Positions 35,064 through 42,779 of a stretch of 64,000 bases of DNA are shown here, piece after piece; position 1 is the first letter of the stretch, and each line of letters begins with the position of its first letter. Under the pieces are notes generated by a model. The model saw only the letters and a list, made by a program, of their open reading frames with translations, had not been told where the DNA came from and ran no database searches. Location of the stretch: assembly GCA_965221375.1 (NCBI GenBank), contig OZ244883.1:1573769-1637768 (forward strand), written 5' to 3'. The position numbers and the translations under genes are program-made. The DNA comes from Poriferisulfidus sp965221375. GTDB taxonomy: Bacteria > Pseudomonadota > Gammaproteobacteria > Poriferisulfidales > Poriferisulfidaceae.

Positions 35064-35134
35064 CCATGCGGTGAGAAGGGCCGCTGAAAGGTAGCGACCC
35101 TACGGGATCTCGTCCTTGAAATATCACCGCATGG
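35064..35134 (-). promoter_or_regulatory. structured leader of the long tra operon
   Basis: A perfect 11-bp inverted repeat, CCATGCGGTGA (35064-35074) and TCACCGCATGG (35124-35134), with 49 nt between that contain a smaller GTAG/CTAC pairing. The outer arm starts near the predicted transcription start of promoter copy 2, so almost the whole 5' leader would fold into one structure ending just before the AGGAGA ribosome-binding site. Confidence 0.65.
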
Positions 35135-35136
35135 GT

Positions 35137-35195
35137 AGTGTCCCCCACCTCGTGCGGCTTATCAAGGAAAAATGGTCAGACCAACCTGCACATTT
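35137..35195 (-). promoter_or_regulatory. promoter with regulon palindrome, copy 2 (long tra operon)
   Basis: TTGATA (-35, 35160-35165) with a weak GACACT (-10, 35137-35142) at 17 nt. Two nt upstream of the -35 begins the palindromic element 35168-35195 containing the perfect TGGTCAGACCA (35173-35183) flanked by A/T runs. It reads toward the RAQPRD gene. A weak -10 suits an activator-dependent promoter. Confidence 0.7.
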
Positions 35196-35232
35196 AAATA
35201 TTTACATAAATATATATTTTTATTGGTATTTT

Positions 35233-35628
35233 TTAATTTTGCTCAGATTTGAGGCGGGTGATTTTGACTAGTTCTTCGCGATAAATGTCCTCAAAAGCGG
35301 TCGTTCGCCGATAAAAGTCCAACATGAAGCGAGCGTTTTGACGCGCGTATCGACGTCGTTGCTCCGGATCATCGGCGTAAATGCCCAGTACCTCGTACGG
35401 TGTCATTTCCGCCAGCACCCGACCCAGCGTGTCGCGTCGCCATTGGTATTGCACCCATTCCGCCTCGCTGAGTTCCAGCCAATGTGTCAGCGTCTCGGAA
35501 GTCGGATACTGCTGCCCGAATTCCTCGCGAGCCGCATGCGCTTCCCAAAAAGCGAATATGGACAGGGTCAGCAATCCTGCCAGCCCCAGGCTTAAGATCC
35601 CATTGCGCCATTGCAGTTTCTGTTTCAT
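35233..35628 (-). CDS. integrating conjugative element protein, PFL_4693 family (TIGR03759)-like
   Basis: A 131-aa protein with an N-terminal hydrophobic helix (GILSLGLAGLLTLSIFAFW). The diagnostic stretch ELSEAEWVQYQWRRDTLGR then TPYEVLGIYADDPEQRRRYA resembles the TIGR03759 core; it is shorter than family members (about 200 aa) because the C-terminal thioredoxin-like part appears absent. Overlaps the upstream 208-aa gene by 4 nt (ATGA). Together they form a two-gene unit with its own promoter, separate from the long operon. Confidence 0.7.
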   Translation of the reverse strand: MKQKLQWRNGILSLGLAGLLTLSIFAFWEAHAAREEFGQQYPTSETLTHWLELSEAEWVQYQWRRDTLGRVLAEMTPYEVLGIYADDPEQRRRYARQNARFMLDFYRRTTAFEDIYREELVKITRLKSEQN

Positions 35629-36251
35629 TGTTCCTCCAGTGTGTGTGTGATGGTTCCCTTCGCAACATGAATGCGTCGGTGTTCTCGATCGATTTCTCGG
35701 ATTCGCCAGCCCAAGCGCGCTTCACCCTGACGCACTGGAAAAATCTGTCCTTGATATTCCAGCAAGGCATACAGTTGTCCGTGCCAGACCTCCACGCCTC
35801 GGAACACAAACGAAGGTTGATGATCGGTCAACTGGGTGTCGTCTTCCAATCCCGCCCGAATGTGTTTCAAGTCCTGTTGCTGTTCGTGCAGCAGTTTCTG
35901 AAGTTGAGCAAGCTGCTCGGCTTGCGTCTTGAGTTCTTCGAGCACTTGGGTATGCCGATCTTGCGCGATAGCCCTGCGTATTTGCGCATCTTCCTGAAGC
36001 ATCTCGCGTTGTTCTTGAACCCAAACATCGAAACGATGTTCCAGTAGTGCTTCCAAATGGGCCGCTTCTTCTCTCGGATCCGGTTCTATCTGCACCGGTG
36101 CATTTTGAGATTCCAGGGTCGGGTCCGGAAAAGCCAAAGGCAGTGAGGCTTTCCACTGCAGCCCGTACCACGACAGGACTCCCACGAATGAAAAAATCAG
36201 CACCCCGAGCGTCAACCACCACTTGAGGGGCAAAGTAGAATTTAAGTTCAT
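35625..36251 (-). CDS. membrane-anchored coiled-coil protein with PilP/GspC-like C-terminal domain
   Basis: A 208-aa protein. An N-terminal helix (LTLGVLIFSFVGVLSWYGL) leads to a long coiled coil (residues 50-135, with EELKTQAEQLAQLQKLLHEQ) and a C-terminal beta domain (GQIFPVRQGEARLGWRIREI...RIHVAKGTITHTL) resembling the homology region of PilP/GspC pilotin-coupling proteins. This similarity is by eye and uncertain. Start ATG 36251 has GGAGGA 7 nt upstream and a well-formed promoter. In related elements PilP/PilL-type proteins are encoded beside the secretion genes. Confidence 0.6.
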   Translation of the reverse strand: MNLNSTLPLKWWLTLGVLIFSFVGVLSWYGLQWKASLPLAFPDPTLESQNAPVQIEPDPREEAAHLEALLEHRFDVWVQEQREMLQEDAQIRRAIAQDRHTQVLEELKTQAEQLAQLQKLLHEQQQDLKHIRAGLEDDTQLTDHQPSFVFRGVEVWHGQLYALLEYQGQIFPVRQGEARLGWRIREIDREHRRIHVAKGTITHTLEEQ

Positions 36252-36274
36252 GACGAAATCCTCCGAAAACTGGA

Positions 36275-36336
36275 GTTGTAACCAGTTTGGATTCAGACGT
36301 CAAGAAAAAATGGTCAGGACAACCTGACCATTTTTT
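36275..36336 (-). promoter_or_regulatory. promoter with regulon palindrome, copy 3
   Basis: TTGACG (-35, 36298-36303), 17-nt spacer, TACAAC (-10, 36275-36280), then GGAGGA (36259-36264) and ATG 36251. One base upstream of the -35 is a perfect palindrome, 36305-36336: six A, TGGTCAGG, loop ACAA, CCTGACCA, six T. It could also terminate transcription reading in on either strand, but its location against the -35 matches copies 1 and 2. Confidence 0.75.
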
Positions 36337-36539
36337 AAAAGTTAGAAAAAGAACTGAAAAAAAAATTACTTACATGTCAAGCCAAATTACCGCACTAAAA
36401 AACAAGTCGACGGCGCCGGGACGTTACAAATCAATTCGTTTGAGGTGTCTGCTGAAAAACACGATGTTTAATAAACGCTCGGCCCATGTGATTTTCAATA
36501 ATTTTTACGGCTGATGTTCCACATTACCGCTCCAGAAAC

Positions 36540-36755
36540 TCAGACGATACGCGAAGAATTCGTAGTTGTTATTTTGGGAACCTTTTGAATCGCAATGCGG
36601 TAAGAATCAAGACCACGATCCTTCTCACGCCAACCCTCGTAAACCCGCATCATTTCACGCACCCCAGGCCGGGACAGAGCCTCCTGAAGCATTTTATCGA
36701 GTGCTTGCTGATTTTCTGAAGCTCCGCGGTTATTAGATTTCCGTTTCTTCAGCAC
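36540..36755 (-). CDS. small basic protein of unknown function
   Basis: A 71-aa ORF beginning at GTG 36755 (GGAG 9 nt upstream); a TTG at 36770 without ribosome-binding site is the longer option. The N-terminus is very basic (LKKRKSNNRGASENQQALDK) and the middle is helical (GVREMMRVYEGWREKDRG). No family recognised. It lies in an AT-rich stretch on the right edge of the secretion region; the 200 nt on its downstream side (36338-36539) hold no gene, nor do 36771-36946. Confidence 0.45.
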   Translation of the reverse strand: MLKKRKSNNRGASENQQALDKMLQEALSRPGVREMMRVYEGWREKDRGLDSYRIAIQKVPKITTTNSSRIV

Positions 36756-36946
36756 GGGCAGGTTCTCCAAATAGATGGAGGCAAGATTCTACACTGCAAA
36801 CTGGCGGACAATCTTTATTGTGTGATCTTAATTCTCAAAACCCACGAATCACGTTACCTACAAAAAGTCAGTGTTCAGAAATACGTTTCCCTAATACGTC
36901 TAAATATGGCTAGTATGTCTCCAAAGTGCGCCAACAGCCGCAGAAT

Positions 36947-37273
36947 TTACAAATGTTCTTCAATAAAGGCGGTCAACTGCGACTTTGACAAAGCGCCCAC
37001 CCGCTGTCCGGCAACCTCGCCACTTCGAAAAACGATCAGGGTAGGAATTCCGCGAATCCCGTAACGGGGTGGCGTTTTTGGATTTTCGTCGACATTCAGT
37101 TTGGTGATTTTCAGGCGGCCCTGATACTCTTCAGCCAATTCCTCAAGTAGCGGCGCCACCATCCGACAGGGCCCACACCATTCCGCCCAAAAATCTACCA
37201 TAACGGGACTGTCGCTGGACAGGACATCGTTTTCAAAACTGTCATCGGTGACCGCAGCAATATTGGCGCTCAA
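36947..37273 (-). CDS. trxA: thioredoxin
   Basis: 108-aa thioredoxin 1-type cytosolic disulfide reductase. Active site WCGPC inside VDFWAEWCGPCRMVAPLLEE; the cis-Pro loop GIRGIPTLIVFRSG and the C-terminal helix are present. No signal peptide. It is the first ordinary housekeeping gene to the right of the tra block; upstream spacing of 185 nt separates it from the next gene. It is probably the chromosomal trxA rather than a tra-linked redox protein. Confidence 0.95.
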   Translation of the reverse strand: MSANIAAVTDDSFENDVLSSDSPVMVDFWAEWCGPCRMVAPLLEELAEEYQGRLKITKLNVDENPKTPPRYGIRGIPTLIVFRSGEVAGQRVGALSKSQLTAFIEEHL

Positions 37274-37457
37274 AAGAACCTCCGGATTGAGTGTGTAGAA
37301 GATTGATGCCGCGATGCGGCCTATGAAAATTATTGTAACACCCAGCCATTAAAGGATTCTCGACTGGCCGAAATGGAGGGCTCATGCTTTAGAATGAGGC
37401 GGCGGCGCGCAAGCCTTCTTCAGCCTGAAATTTCCGCAATATAGCCAAGATGCTACG

Positions 37458-37790
37458 ATGATTTTGAATGTCGTAATCAATGAAAATGAGCATCCGGTTC
37501 GGGTGCCTGACCACATGCTTCAGGAAGCCGCTGCCGTGTTCGAAAAAATGGATGCGGACATGGCCCAGGGCTGGCAAATGTCGCGCATCTGGGTGGATCA
37601 CCCGGACACCTACCAGCGTTGTCAGATCGTCGCGGACCGCCTCTTGACGGCCATGGGCAATGGCAATCAGGAACTGACCACCATGATGGCGGCTTACATT
37701 CTCTCAAAACTTCCCGATATTCAGGAACTCGTGATTGACACCAGCGGCGACATGACGCAAACACAAATCGCGCGTCATTCTCAAGCGTAA
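37458..37790 (+). CDS. conserved hypothetical protein
   Basis: A 110-aa cytosolic protein without membrane segments or known motif. Composition is acidic with probable helices (HMLQEAAAVFEKMDADMAQ; CQIVADRLLTAMGNGNQEL). It carries the segments GWQMSRIWVDHPDTYQRCQI and ILSKLPDIQELVIDTSGDM. ATG 37458 is 9 codons after an in-frame stop and has no strong ribosome-binding site. It runs toward the acyl-CoA synthetase gene with a 10-nt tail-to-tail overlap. Confidence 0.65.
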   Translation: MILNVVINENEHPVRVPDHMLQEAAAVFEKMDADMAQGWQMSRIWVDHPDTYQRCQIVADRLLTAMGNGNQELTTMMAAYILSKLPDIQELVIDTSGDMTQTQIARHSQA

Positions 37791-39469
37791 AACGCGGCAA
37801 TTATTGTTTGGTACTTGCTCCGCAGAGCAGGACGACAAAGTTTAAGGGACGGGGTCAGCAAACCGTTGCGTACCGTCCACGGTTCGCGTTCGACGTGAAA
37901 ACGGCGAATGCGTGCGTAGCTGGGGAAATTGCGCAGCAGCCACTTGGCTTTGGTACGCAGTTTCCTTTCGCTGACGGGCGATTTCATCACCACGACCGCA
38001 GACAAAAACGGACGTCCTTCTCCCGTCACCCAGGCCTGGGCGATACGCGGATCCCGGCACAACGCATCTTCCAAATCTTGCGGCGGCGCTTTTTCTCCGT
38101 TCGACAACACAATAATTTCCTTGGAGCGGCCGATGATGCGTAAATGGCCGTCTTCAAAAGCCACCAAATCGCCGGTGTGCAACCAACCTTCATCATCCAG
38201 CACCTCGCGCGTTGCCTCAGAATCATCCCAGTAACCTTGCGTGACCCCGGGGCCCTTTACCAACAGTTCTTGGGTGTCGCTCAAACGAGCCTCCACCCCC
38301 TCAATCAGCGGCCCAACTGTGTCGGCGCGCACATCATTCAAGCGGTTAACACTCAGTACCGGGGAAGTTTCCGTCAGCCCGTAACCCTGCAGCAATGGAA
38401 TACCAATCCCGGCCATAAAGTGGGCTATCTTTTTCGGCATGGCGGCACCCCCGGTAATCGCAAAGCGCAAACGCCCGCCCAAAGCCTGCCGTACCTGGCG
38501 TCCAATTAACAGGCGGGGCAGCCATCCCCAAAGAAAGCGCCCGCCGATGAGGTGGCTTCGGCCGGCTTGCTGCGCCAATCCCAGCAAAATCCGTCCCGGC
38601 AAACGGCTCAATGATGCCCGGGAAGTCAAGGTTTCGTACAACTTCTCATAGACCCGGGGCACGGACACGAGTATGGTCGGAGGCTGCTGACGCAAGTCCA
38701 GAAGCAAAGTGCGAACCGAGCGGGCAAAGGCCACTGTGGCGCCGTGCAGCATGGGCGCGTAATAGCCCACGGTGCGCTCGAACATATGCGACAGCGGCAG
38801 AAAAGAAAGCAGCCGGTCTTCGGGCGCAATTGGCACCGCCAACGTCGCCGCGGCCGCGTTGCTGAGAATATTGGCATGGGTCAACAAAACACCGCGAGGC
38901 CGTCCGGTCGTGCCCGACGTGAACACAATCGTCGCCAACGCCTCAGCGTCAGTGCATTCCACACGATAAGGTTCGGGATCCACGTTTTTCAATGCCGCCT
39001 CGAATGACTGCACGCCCTCCTCCTGCAGATCTTCGGCACTGAAAATCTGCCCCACATCCGGTCCCGATGCCGAGTCGTCGGTGAGTTTATCCCACTGGCT
39101 TCGCCCTCCGATAAACAGCACTTTCATGTCCGTGCGCTGCGCGACGTACGCCACATTCCCCGCCCGGTCGCGATAGTACAACGGCACCGTCACAATCCCC
39201 AAACCGGCCGCTGCCAAGTCCAGGCCTGCCCAATAGGTGCTGCCTCGCGCCATCAGGCCGATACGGTCGCCCGCCTGCAGCCCCAACTGTTGCAACAGGC
39301 CTTGGATGTGCCCCGCCTTCTCCTGCATGGCTTGCCAGGTGCACGAGGTCCAGGACCCGCGCTGGCGATCATATTCGATGTAGGCGATGGCTTGCGGCGT
39401 CTCGGCGACACGCGCTGTGAACATCTGTGCCAACGTGTGCCGGGCCGGCAGACACTGGTACTGCTTCAT
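37781..39469 (-). CDS. long-chain acyl-CoA synthetase (AMP-forming)
   Basis: A 562-aa member of the ANL adenylating superfamily closest in style to COG1022/FadD15 enzymes; activates fatty acids with ATP and CoA. ATG 39469 overlaps the stop of the hydratase/dehydrogenase gene by 4 nt. Motifs: the P-loop TIVFTSGTTGRPRGVLLTH, the LPLSHMFERTVGYY helix, LLQGYGLTETSPVLS, and the hinge TGDLVAFEDGHLRIIGRSKE then IIVLSNGEKAPPQ. It is the last gene of the four-gene beta-oxidation unit, providing the entry step. Confidence 0.9.
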   Translation of the reverse strand: MKQYQCLPARHTLAQMFTARVAETPQAIAYIEYDRQRGSWTSCTWQAMQEKAGHIQGLLQQLGLQAGDRIGLMARGSTYWAGLDLAAAGLGIVTVPLYYRDRAGNVAYVAQRTDMKVLFIGGRSQWDKLTDDSASGPDVGQIFSAEDLQEEGVQSFEAALKNVDPEPYRVECTDAEALATIVFTSGTTGRPRGVLLTHANILSNAAAATLAVPIAPEDRLLSFLPLSHMFERTVGYYAPMLHGATVAFARSVRTLLLDLRQQPPTILVSVPRVYEKLYETLTSRASLSRLPGRILLGLAQQAGRSHLIGGRFLWGWLPRLLIGRQVRQALGGRLRFAITGGAAMPKKIAHFMAGIGIPLLQGYGLTETSPVLSVNRLNDVRADTVGPLIEGVEARLSDTQELLVKGPGVTQGYWDDSEATREVLDDEGWLHTGDLVAFEDGHLRIIGRSKEIIVLSNGEKAPPQDLEDALCRDPRIAQAWVTGEGRPFLSAVVVMKSPVSERKLRTKAKWLLRNFPSYARIRRFHVEREPWTVRNGLLTPSLKLCRPALRSKYQTIIAAFYA

Positions 39470-41493
39470 GGCGTCTCGCGCAATTGCTCCGTATCCCAGC
39501 CTTCCCCCGGCGCGAAGCGGTGGCCGTAATGTTGCGTCAACTGTTCCAGACGCTTGTGCATGTTCACCGCGCCTGCCGTACGCACCATCTGCAGCGGTCC
39601 GCCCAGATGCGGCGCGAACCCTGTTGCAAAAATCATGCTGGCGTCGATTAAGTCTGCCTGATCCATCACTTTCTCGTGCAGGCAATGCACGGCGGCCCGC
39701 ACCATGCTGAGGATTAGACGGTCCACGCAATCCGGCGGCGGTTTTTTCGAAAAAACGTGCCTTCGCTTACGTTTCGGCCAGACATAGAATCCGCGCCCCG
39801 TCTTGACTCCCAAGTGGCCGGCTTCCACGTGTTTGTGCAGAGTGTCGGGAAGTTTCATTTGGTAGGCTTCCGCCAAAACCGCACCGGTGCCGGCGCAGAT
39901 ATCCAAGCCAATATGATCCGCCAGTTCCAAAGGCCCTTGAGGCATCCCGAATTCCACCGCCGCCTGATCGATGGTCGTCGCCGAGACCCCTTCTTCCAGC
40001 AAATACACTGCTTCCAGCAAATAGGGCATCAGAATTCGATTCACCAGAAAACCCGGCACCGAACGAACGCTTACGGGCAGACGATCAATACGCTGCACGA
40101 AGCTGCCGGCACGCTGGAGCCATGCTTCCTGTTCCGCATTGTGATGAATCACCTCCACCAGGGGAATGCGTCGTACCGGATTGAAAAAATGAACCCCGAC
40201 CAATCGAGTCGGATCCTCAAGCGTACTCGCCAATGGGGCCAAGGGAAGGCTGGAAGTGTTGGTCGCCAGCAATGCCTCCGGACGCATCTGCGCCTCCAAG
40301 ATTCGATGCAGCGCCTGTTTGGCGTCCTGGTCCTCGGAAATGGCTTCCAGCACGACATCCGCGGACTGTACCCCCACCCCCTCGGGGTCGGGATGCAGAA
40401 GATCCAAAGATCGAGAGGCGTCCGGACCCAGCGACTTGTGCGCTCGCCGAACTGCATTTGCCAGACTGCGCATTTCGGTGTCCTGAAGCGTGACCCGCAA
40501 ACCTTTGGCGGCACACCAGGCGGCGATATCGCCCCCCATCACCCCTGCACCCACCACGTGCACATGCGTGATCTTTGCGCTCTCCGGACCGGGCGTATCC
40601 GCAAATTGTTGCCTGAGTGCTTCGCGAAGCCCAAATATCCGTACCAACTGCCGCGTTTGCGGAGCTTCAAACAACGCGGCCACCGACCGCGCTTCCGCCC
40701 GCAATGCCGCGGTCGGATCGGCACTCATGCACTGCCAGTGCTCCAAAAAACTGTGCGGCGCAGGATAGTGGCGCCGGGGCACTTTGGCTGTGATGCGGCG
40801 ACGGTAGAAGTAAGCGACCGGATTTCGCAACGGCGTGAGGTGTGGAATTCGTTTCCACCGTTGAGCCCGTCGGGGGGTCGGCTGTTCTTTTAAAAATTTC
40901 CGTGCCGCACGGTGGAGGTGCCGCGATGCCACTGTCGCATCCACCAGATTCATTGCCGCCGCTGCTGACGGGCCGATCGTTTTGCCCGTAACAATCAGTT
41001 TCAAGGCCGCCAAGTCTCCAATGACTTCGGGCAATCGTACCGTGCCGCCGTAACCGGGATGAATCCCCAGCCGGACTTCCGGCAAGCCCAGTCGGCTGTC
41101 CGGATTTCGCTCGGCTACCCGGTAGTCGCAAGCCAACGCCAACTCCATGCCTCCTCCCAGACAATACCCTCGAATGGCCGCTACCGTCGGGCATTCCAAG
41201 CTCTGCCACTGTTCGAATACTTCCTGTCCATGCTGCAGAAGTTCCAGCGCGTCGCGGCGACTCTGCAGCCGCGCAATTTCGTGCACGTCCGCACCGACCG
41301 CGAAGGCCCTGCCCGGACGAGTGCCCAAAATAACTCCGGAAGGAGCCTCTGCCTGTAATTGCTGCGTGACCTCGCTCAACTCGTCCAATGCTTCCCGACT
41401 CAGTACATTGACCGAGCGATCCGCCGCCTCAAAAAACACCGTCGCGTAGTGATCTTCATCCCACTCACACCGCCAATGCCGCCACGTGTTCAT
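39466..41493 (-). CDS. fadJ: enoyl-CoA hydratase / 3-hydroxyacyl-CoA dehydrogenase fusion (FadJ/FadB alpha subunit)
   Basis: 675-aa multifunctional alpha chain. The N-terminal crotonase domain (residues 1-190) includes GTRPGRAFAVGADVHEI, RGYCLGGGMELALACDYR (oxyanion hole) and GLPEVRLGIHPGYGGTVRLP with the catalytic Glu region. The dehydrogenase NAD fold starts near residue 315 (VVGAGVMGGDIAAWCAAKGL) and has LATNTSSLPLAPLA and GVHFFNPVRRIPLVEVIHH. Shorter than E. coli FadB (729) and FadJ (714). ATG 41493 overlaps the thiolase stop (ATGA). The partner thiolase is encoded directly upstream. Confidence 0.92.
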   Translation of the reverse strand: MNTWRHWRCEWDEDHYATVFFEAADRSVNVLSREALDELSEVTQQLQAEAPSGVILGTRPGRAFAVGADVHEIARLQSRRDALELLQHGQEVFEQWQSLECPTVAAIRGYCLGGGMELALACDYRVAERNPDSRLGLPEVRLGIHPGYGGTVRLPEVIGDLAALKLIVTGKTIGPSAAAAMNLVDATVASRHLHRAARKFLKEQPTPRRAQRWKRIPHLTPLRNPVAYFYRRRITAKVPRRHYPAPHSFLEHWQCMSADPTAALRAEARSVAALFEAPQTRQLVRIFGLREALRQQFADTPGPESAKITHVHVVGAGVMGGDIAAWCAAKGLRVTLQDTEMRSLANAVRRAHKSLGPDASRSLDLLHPDPEGVGVQSADVVLEAISEDQDAKQALHRILEAQMRPEALLATNTSSLPLAPLASTLEDPTRLVGVHFFNPVRRIPLVEVIHHNAEQEAWLQRAGSFVQRIDRLPVSVRSVPGFLVNRILMPYLLEAVYLLEEGVSATTIDQAAVEFGMPQGPLELADHIGLDICAGTGAVLAEAYQMKLPDTLHKHVEAGHLGVKTGRGFYVWPKRKRRHVFSKKPPPDCVDRLILSMVRAAVHCLHEKVMDQADLIDASMIFATGFAPHLGGPLQMVRTAGAVNMHKRLEQLTQHYGHRFAPGEGWDTEQLRETP

Positions 41494-42779
41494 GAGGGGT
41501 GCTCCACCAAAGCCGCGCCTCCCTGGCCGCCACCGACGCACAAGCTGGCAACCCCATACCGACCCCGCATATGCTGCAGCTGCTTGAGAACATGCAACAC
41601 AATACGCGCGCCTGACATACCGATTGGATGACCCACGGCGATTGCGCCCCCATGAGGGTTCAAGCGTTCCCGGTCAATGGCCGCAAGTGCGCCGCACCCC
41701 AGAGTGGCGCGCAGATAAGCCTCATCCGTCCATGCTTTGAGACACGCCAGCACTTGGGCAGCGAACGCTTCATTGATTTCGAAACAATCAATATCCGCGA
41801 CTTCGACCTGTTCCTGCTCGAATAATTTGCGCATGGCCAACACTGGACCCAACCCCATGACCACGGGGTCCAGGGCCGCCCAATACACGTTTCGCAAAAC
41901 CCCCAGCACCGGTAATTGATAACGTTCCAGCGCCTGTTCGGAAGCCAGCAGCAGGACCGCAGCGCCATCACTGATCTGAGCGCTGTTGCCGGCGGTGACC
42001 TTGCCGAAATCCTGATCGAACACCGGCGGCAGTTTTTTCAACTGGTCTATTGAGGTGTCGGGACGCACTCCTGTATCCCGTGGGTAAGCCTGTCCCTGCG
42101 CATCGAATAAGGGTGTGATTTCGTCTGCGAAAATTCCGGCCTCTTGCGCCCGAGTCGCCAGTTCGTGGCTTTCCAGGGCGAATGCATCCATTGCCGCACG
42201 GGAGATGTCAAAACGCGCCCCCAACTCTTCCGCCGTATGACCCATACCCATGCGGCTGATTGGATCCGTCAGCCCGCGCTTCAGCGCAAAGACCGGACGC
42301 AACATATGGGGACGAAAATGCCGCAGAGCCAGTGCCTGCTGCCAAAGATTTTTTGACTGACGCAAGTGCGCCAACCACTGCACGTACGTGCGCTGATACA
42401 GCACCGGCGCATGGCTCATCGCTTCGGTGCCTCCCGCCAACACCAATTCGGCCGCACCGTGGGCGATGCGTTGCGCTGCCGCGTCTAGGGCCTGCAGACC
42501 GGAAGCGCAATTGCGCTGGACGGTATGAGCAGGCACCTGATGCCCCAATCCCAAACGCTCTCCAATCAGTCGGGCAATATTGGCTTCCCGCTCACTGGGC
42601 ATGACGCAGCCCCAGACCGTTTCGTCCAGACAATGCCAAATGTGAGGGTAGCGCAGAAGCAGATCGCGGCTGCAGGCGACCGCCAGGTCGCTGGCGGTAA
42701 ACGGCCCGGGCGGGCCTTTCATTTTCAGTATCGGCGTGCGCCGACCGTCAACAATGTAGACAGGACGGCCCGCGTTCAT
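41490..42779 (-). CDS. fadI: acetyl-CoA C-acyltransferase (3-ketoacyl-CoA thiolase, FadI-like)
   Basis: 429-aa thiolase cleaving 3-ketoacyl-CoA. The nucleophilic Cys lies in QRNCASGLQALDAAAQRI, the active-site His in NPHGGAIAVGHPIGMSGAR, and the second Cys in ASLCVGGGQGGAAL. The extended loop region (YQRTYVQWLAHLRQSKNLWQ) and length fit FadI-type beta subunits rather than short FadA. It starts at ATG 42779, 4 nt overlap with fadE, and is followed by the alpha subunit gene with another ATGA overlap. Confidence 0.92.
   Translation of the reverse strand: MNAGRPVYIVDGRRTPILKMKGPPGPFTASDLAVACSRDLLLRYPHIWHCLDETVWGCVMPSEREANIARLIGERLGLGHQVPAHTVQRNCASGLQALDAAAQRIAHGAAELVLAGGTEAMSHAPVLYQRTYVQWLAHLRQSKNLWQQALALRHFRPHMLRPVFALKRGLTDPISRMGMGHTAEELGARFDISRAAMDAFALESHELATRAQEAGIFADEITPLFDAQGQAYPRDTGVRPDTSIDQLKKLPPVFDQDFGKVTAGNSAQISDGAAVLLLASEQALERYQLPVLGVLRNVYWAALDPVVMGLGPVLAMRKLFEQEQVEVADIDCFEINEAFAAQVLACLKAWTDEAYLRATLGCGALAAIDRERLNPHGGAIAVGHPIGMSGARIVLHVLKQLQHMRGRYGVASLCVGGGQGGAALVEHPS

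Noticed and set aside
22895..36336. The three palindromes as terminal repeats of a mobile element
   Set aside because: The middle copy lies inside the block and each copy abuts a promoter; no flanking direct repeats were seen.
36287..36514. 75-aa plus-strand ORF next to promoter copy 3
   Set aside because: Starts inside the promoter region with no ribosome-binding site and AT-rich random composition.
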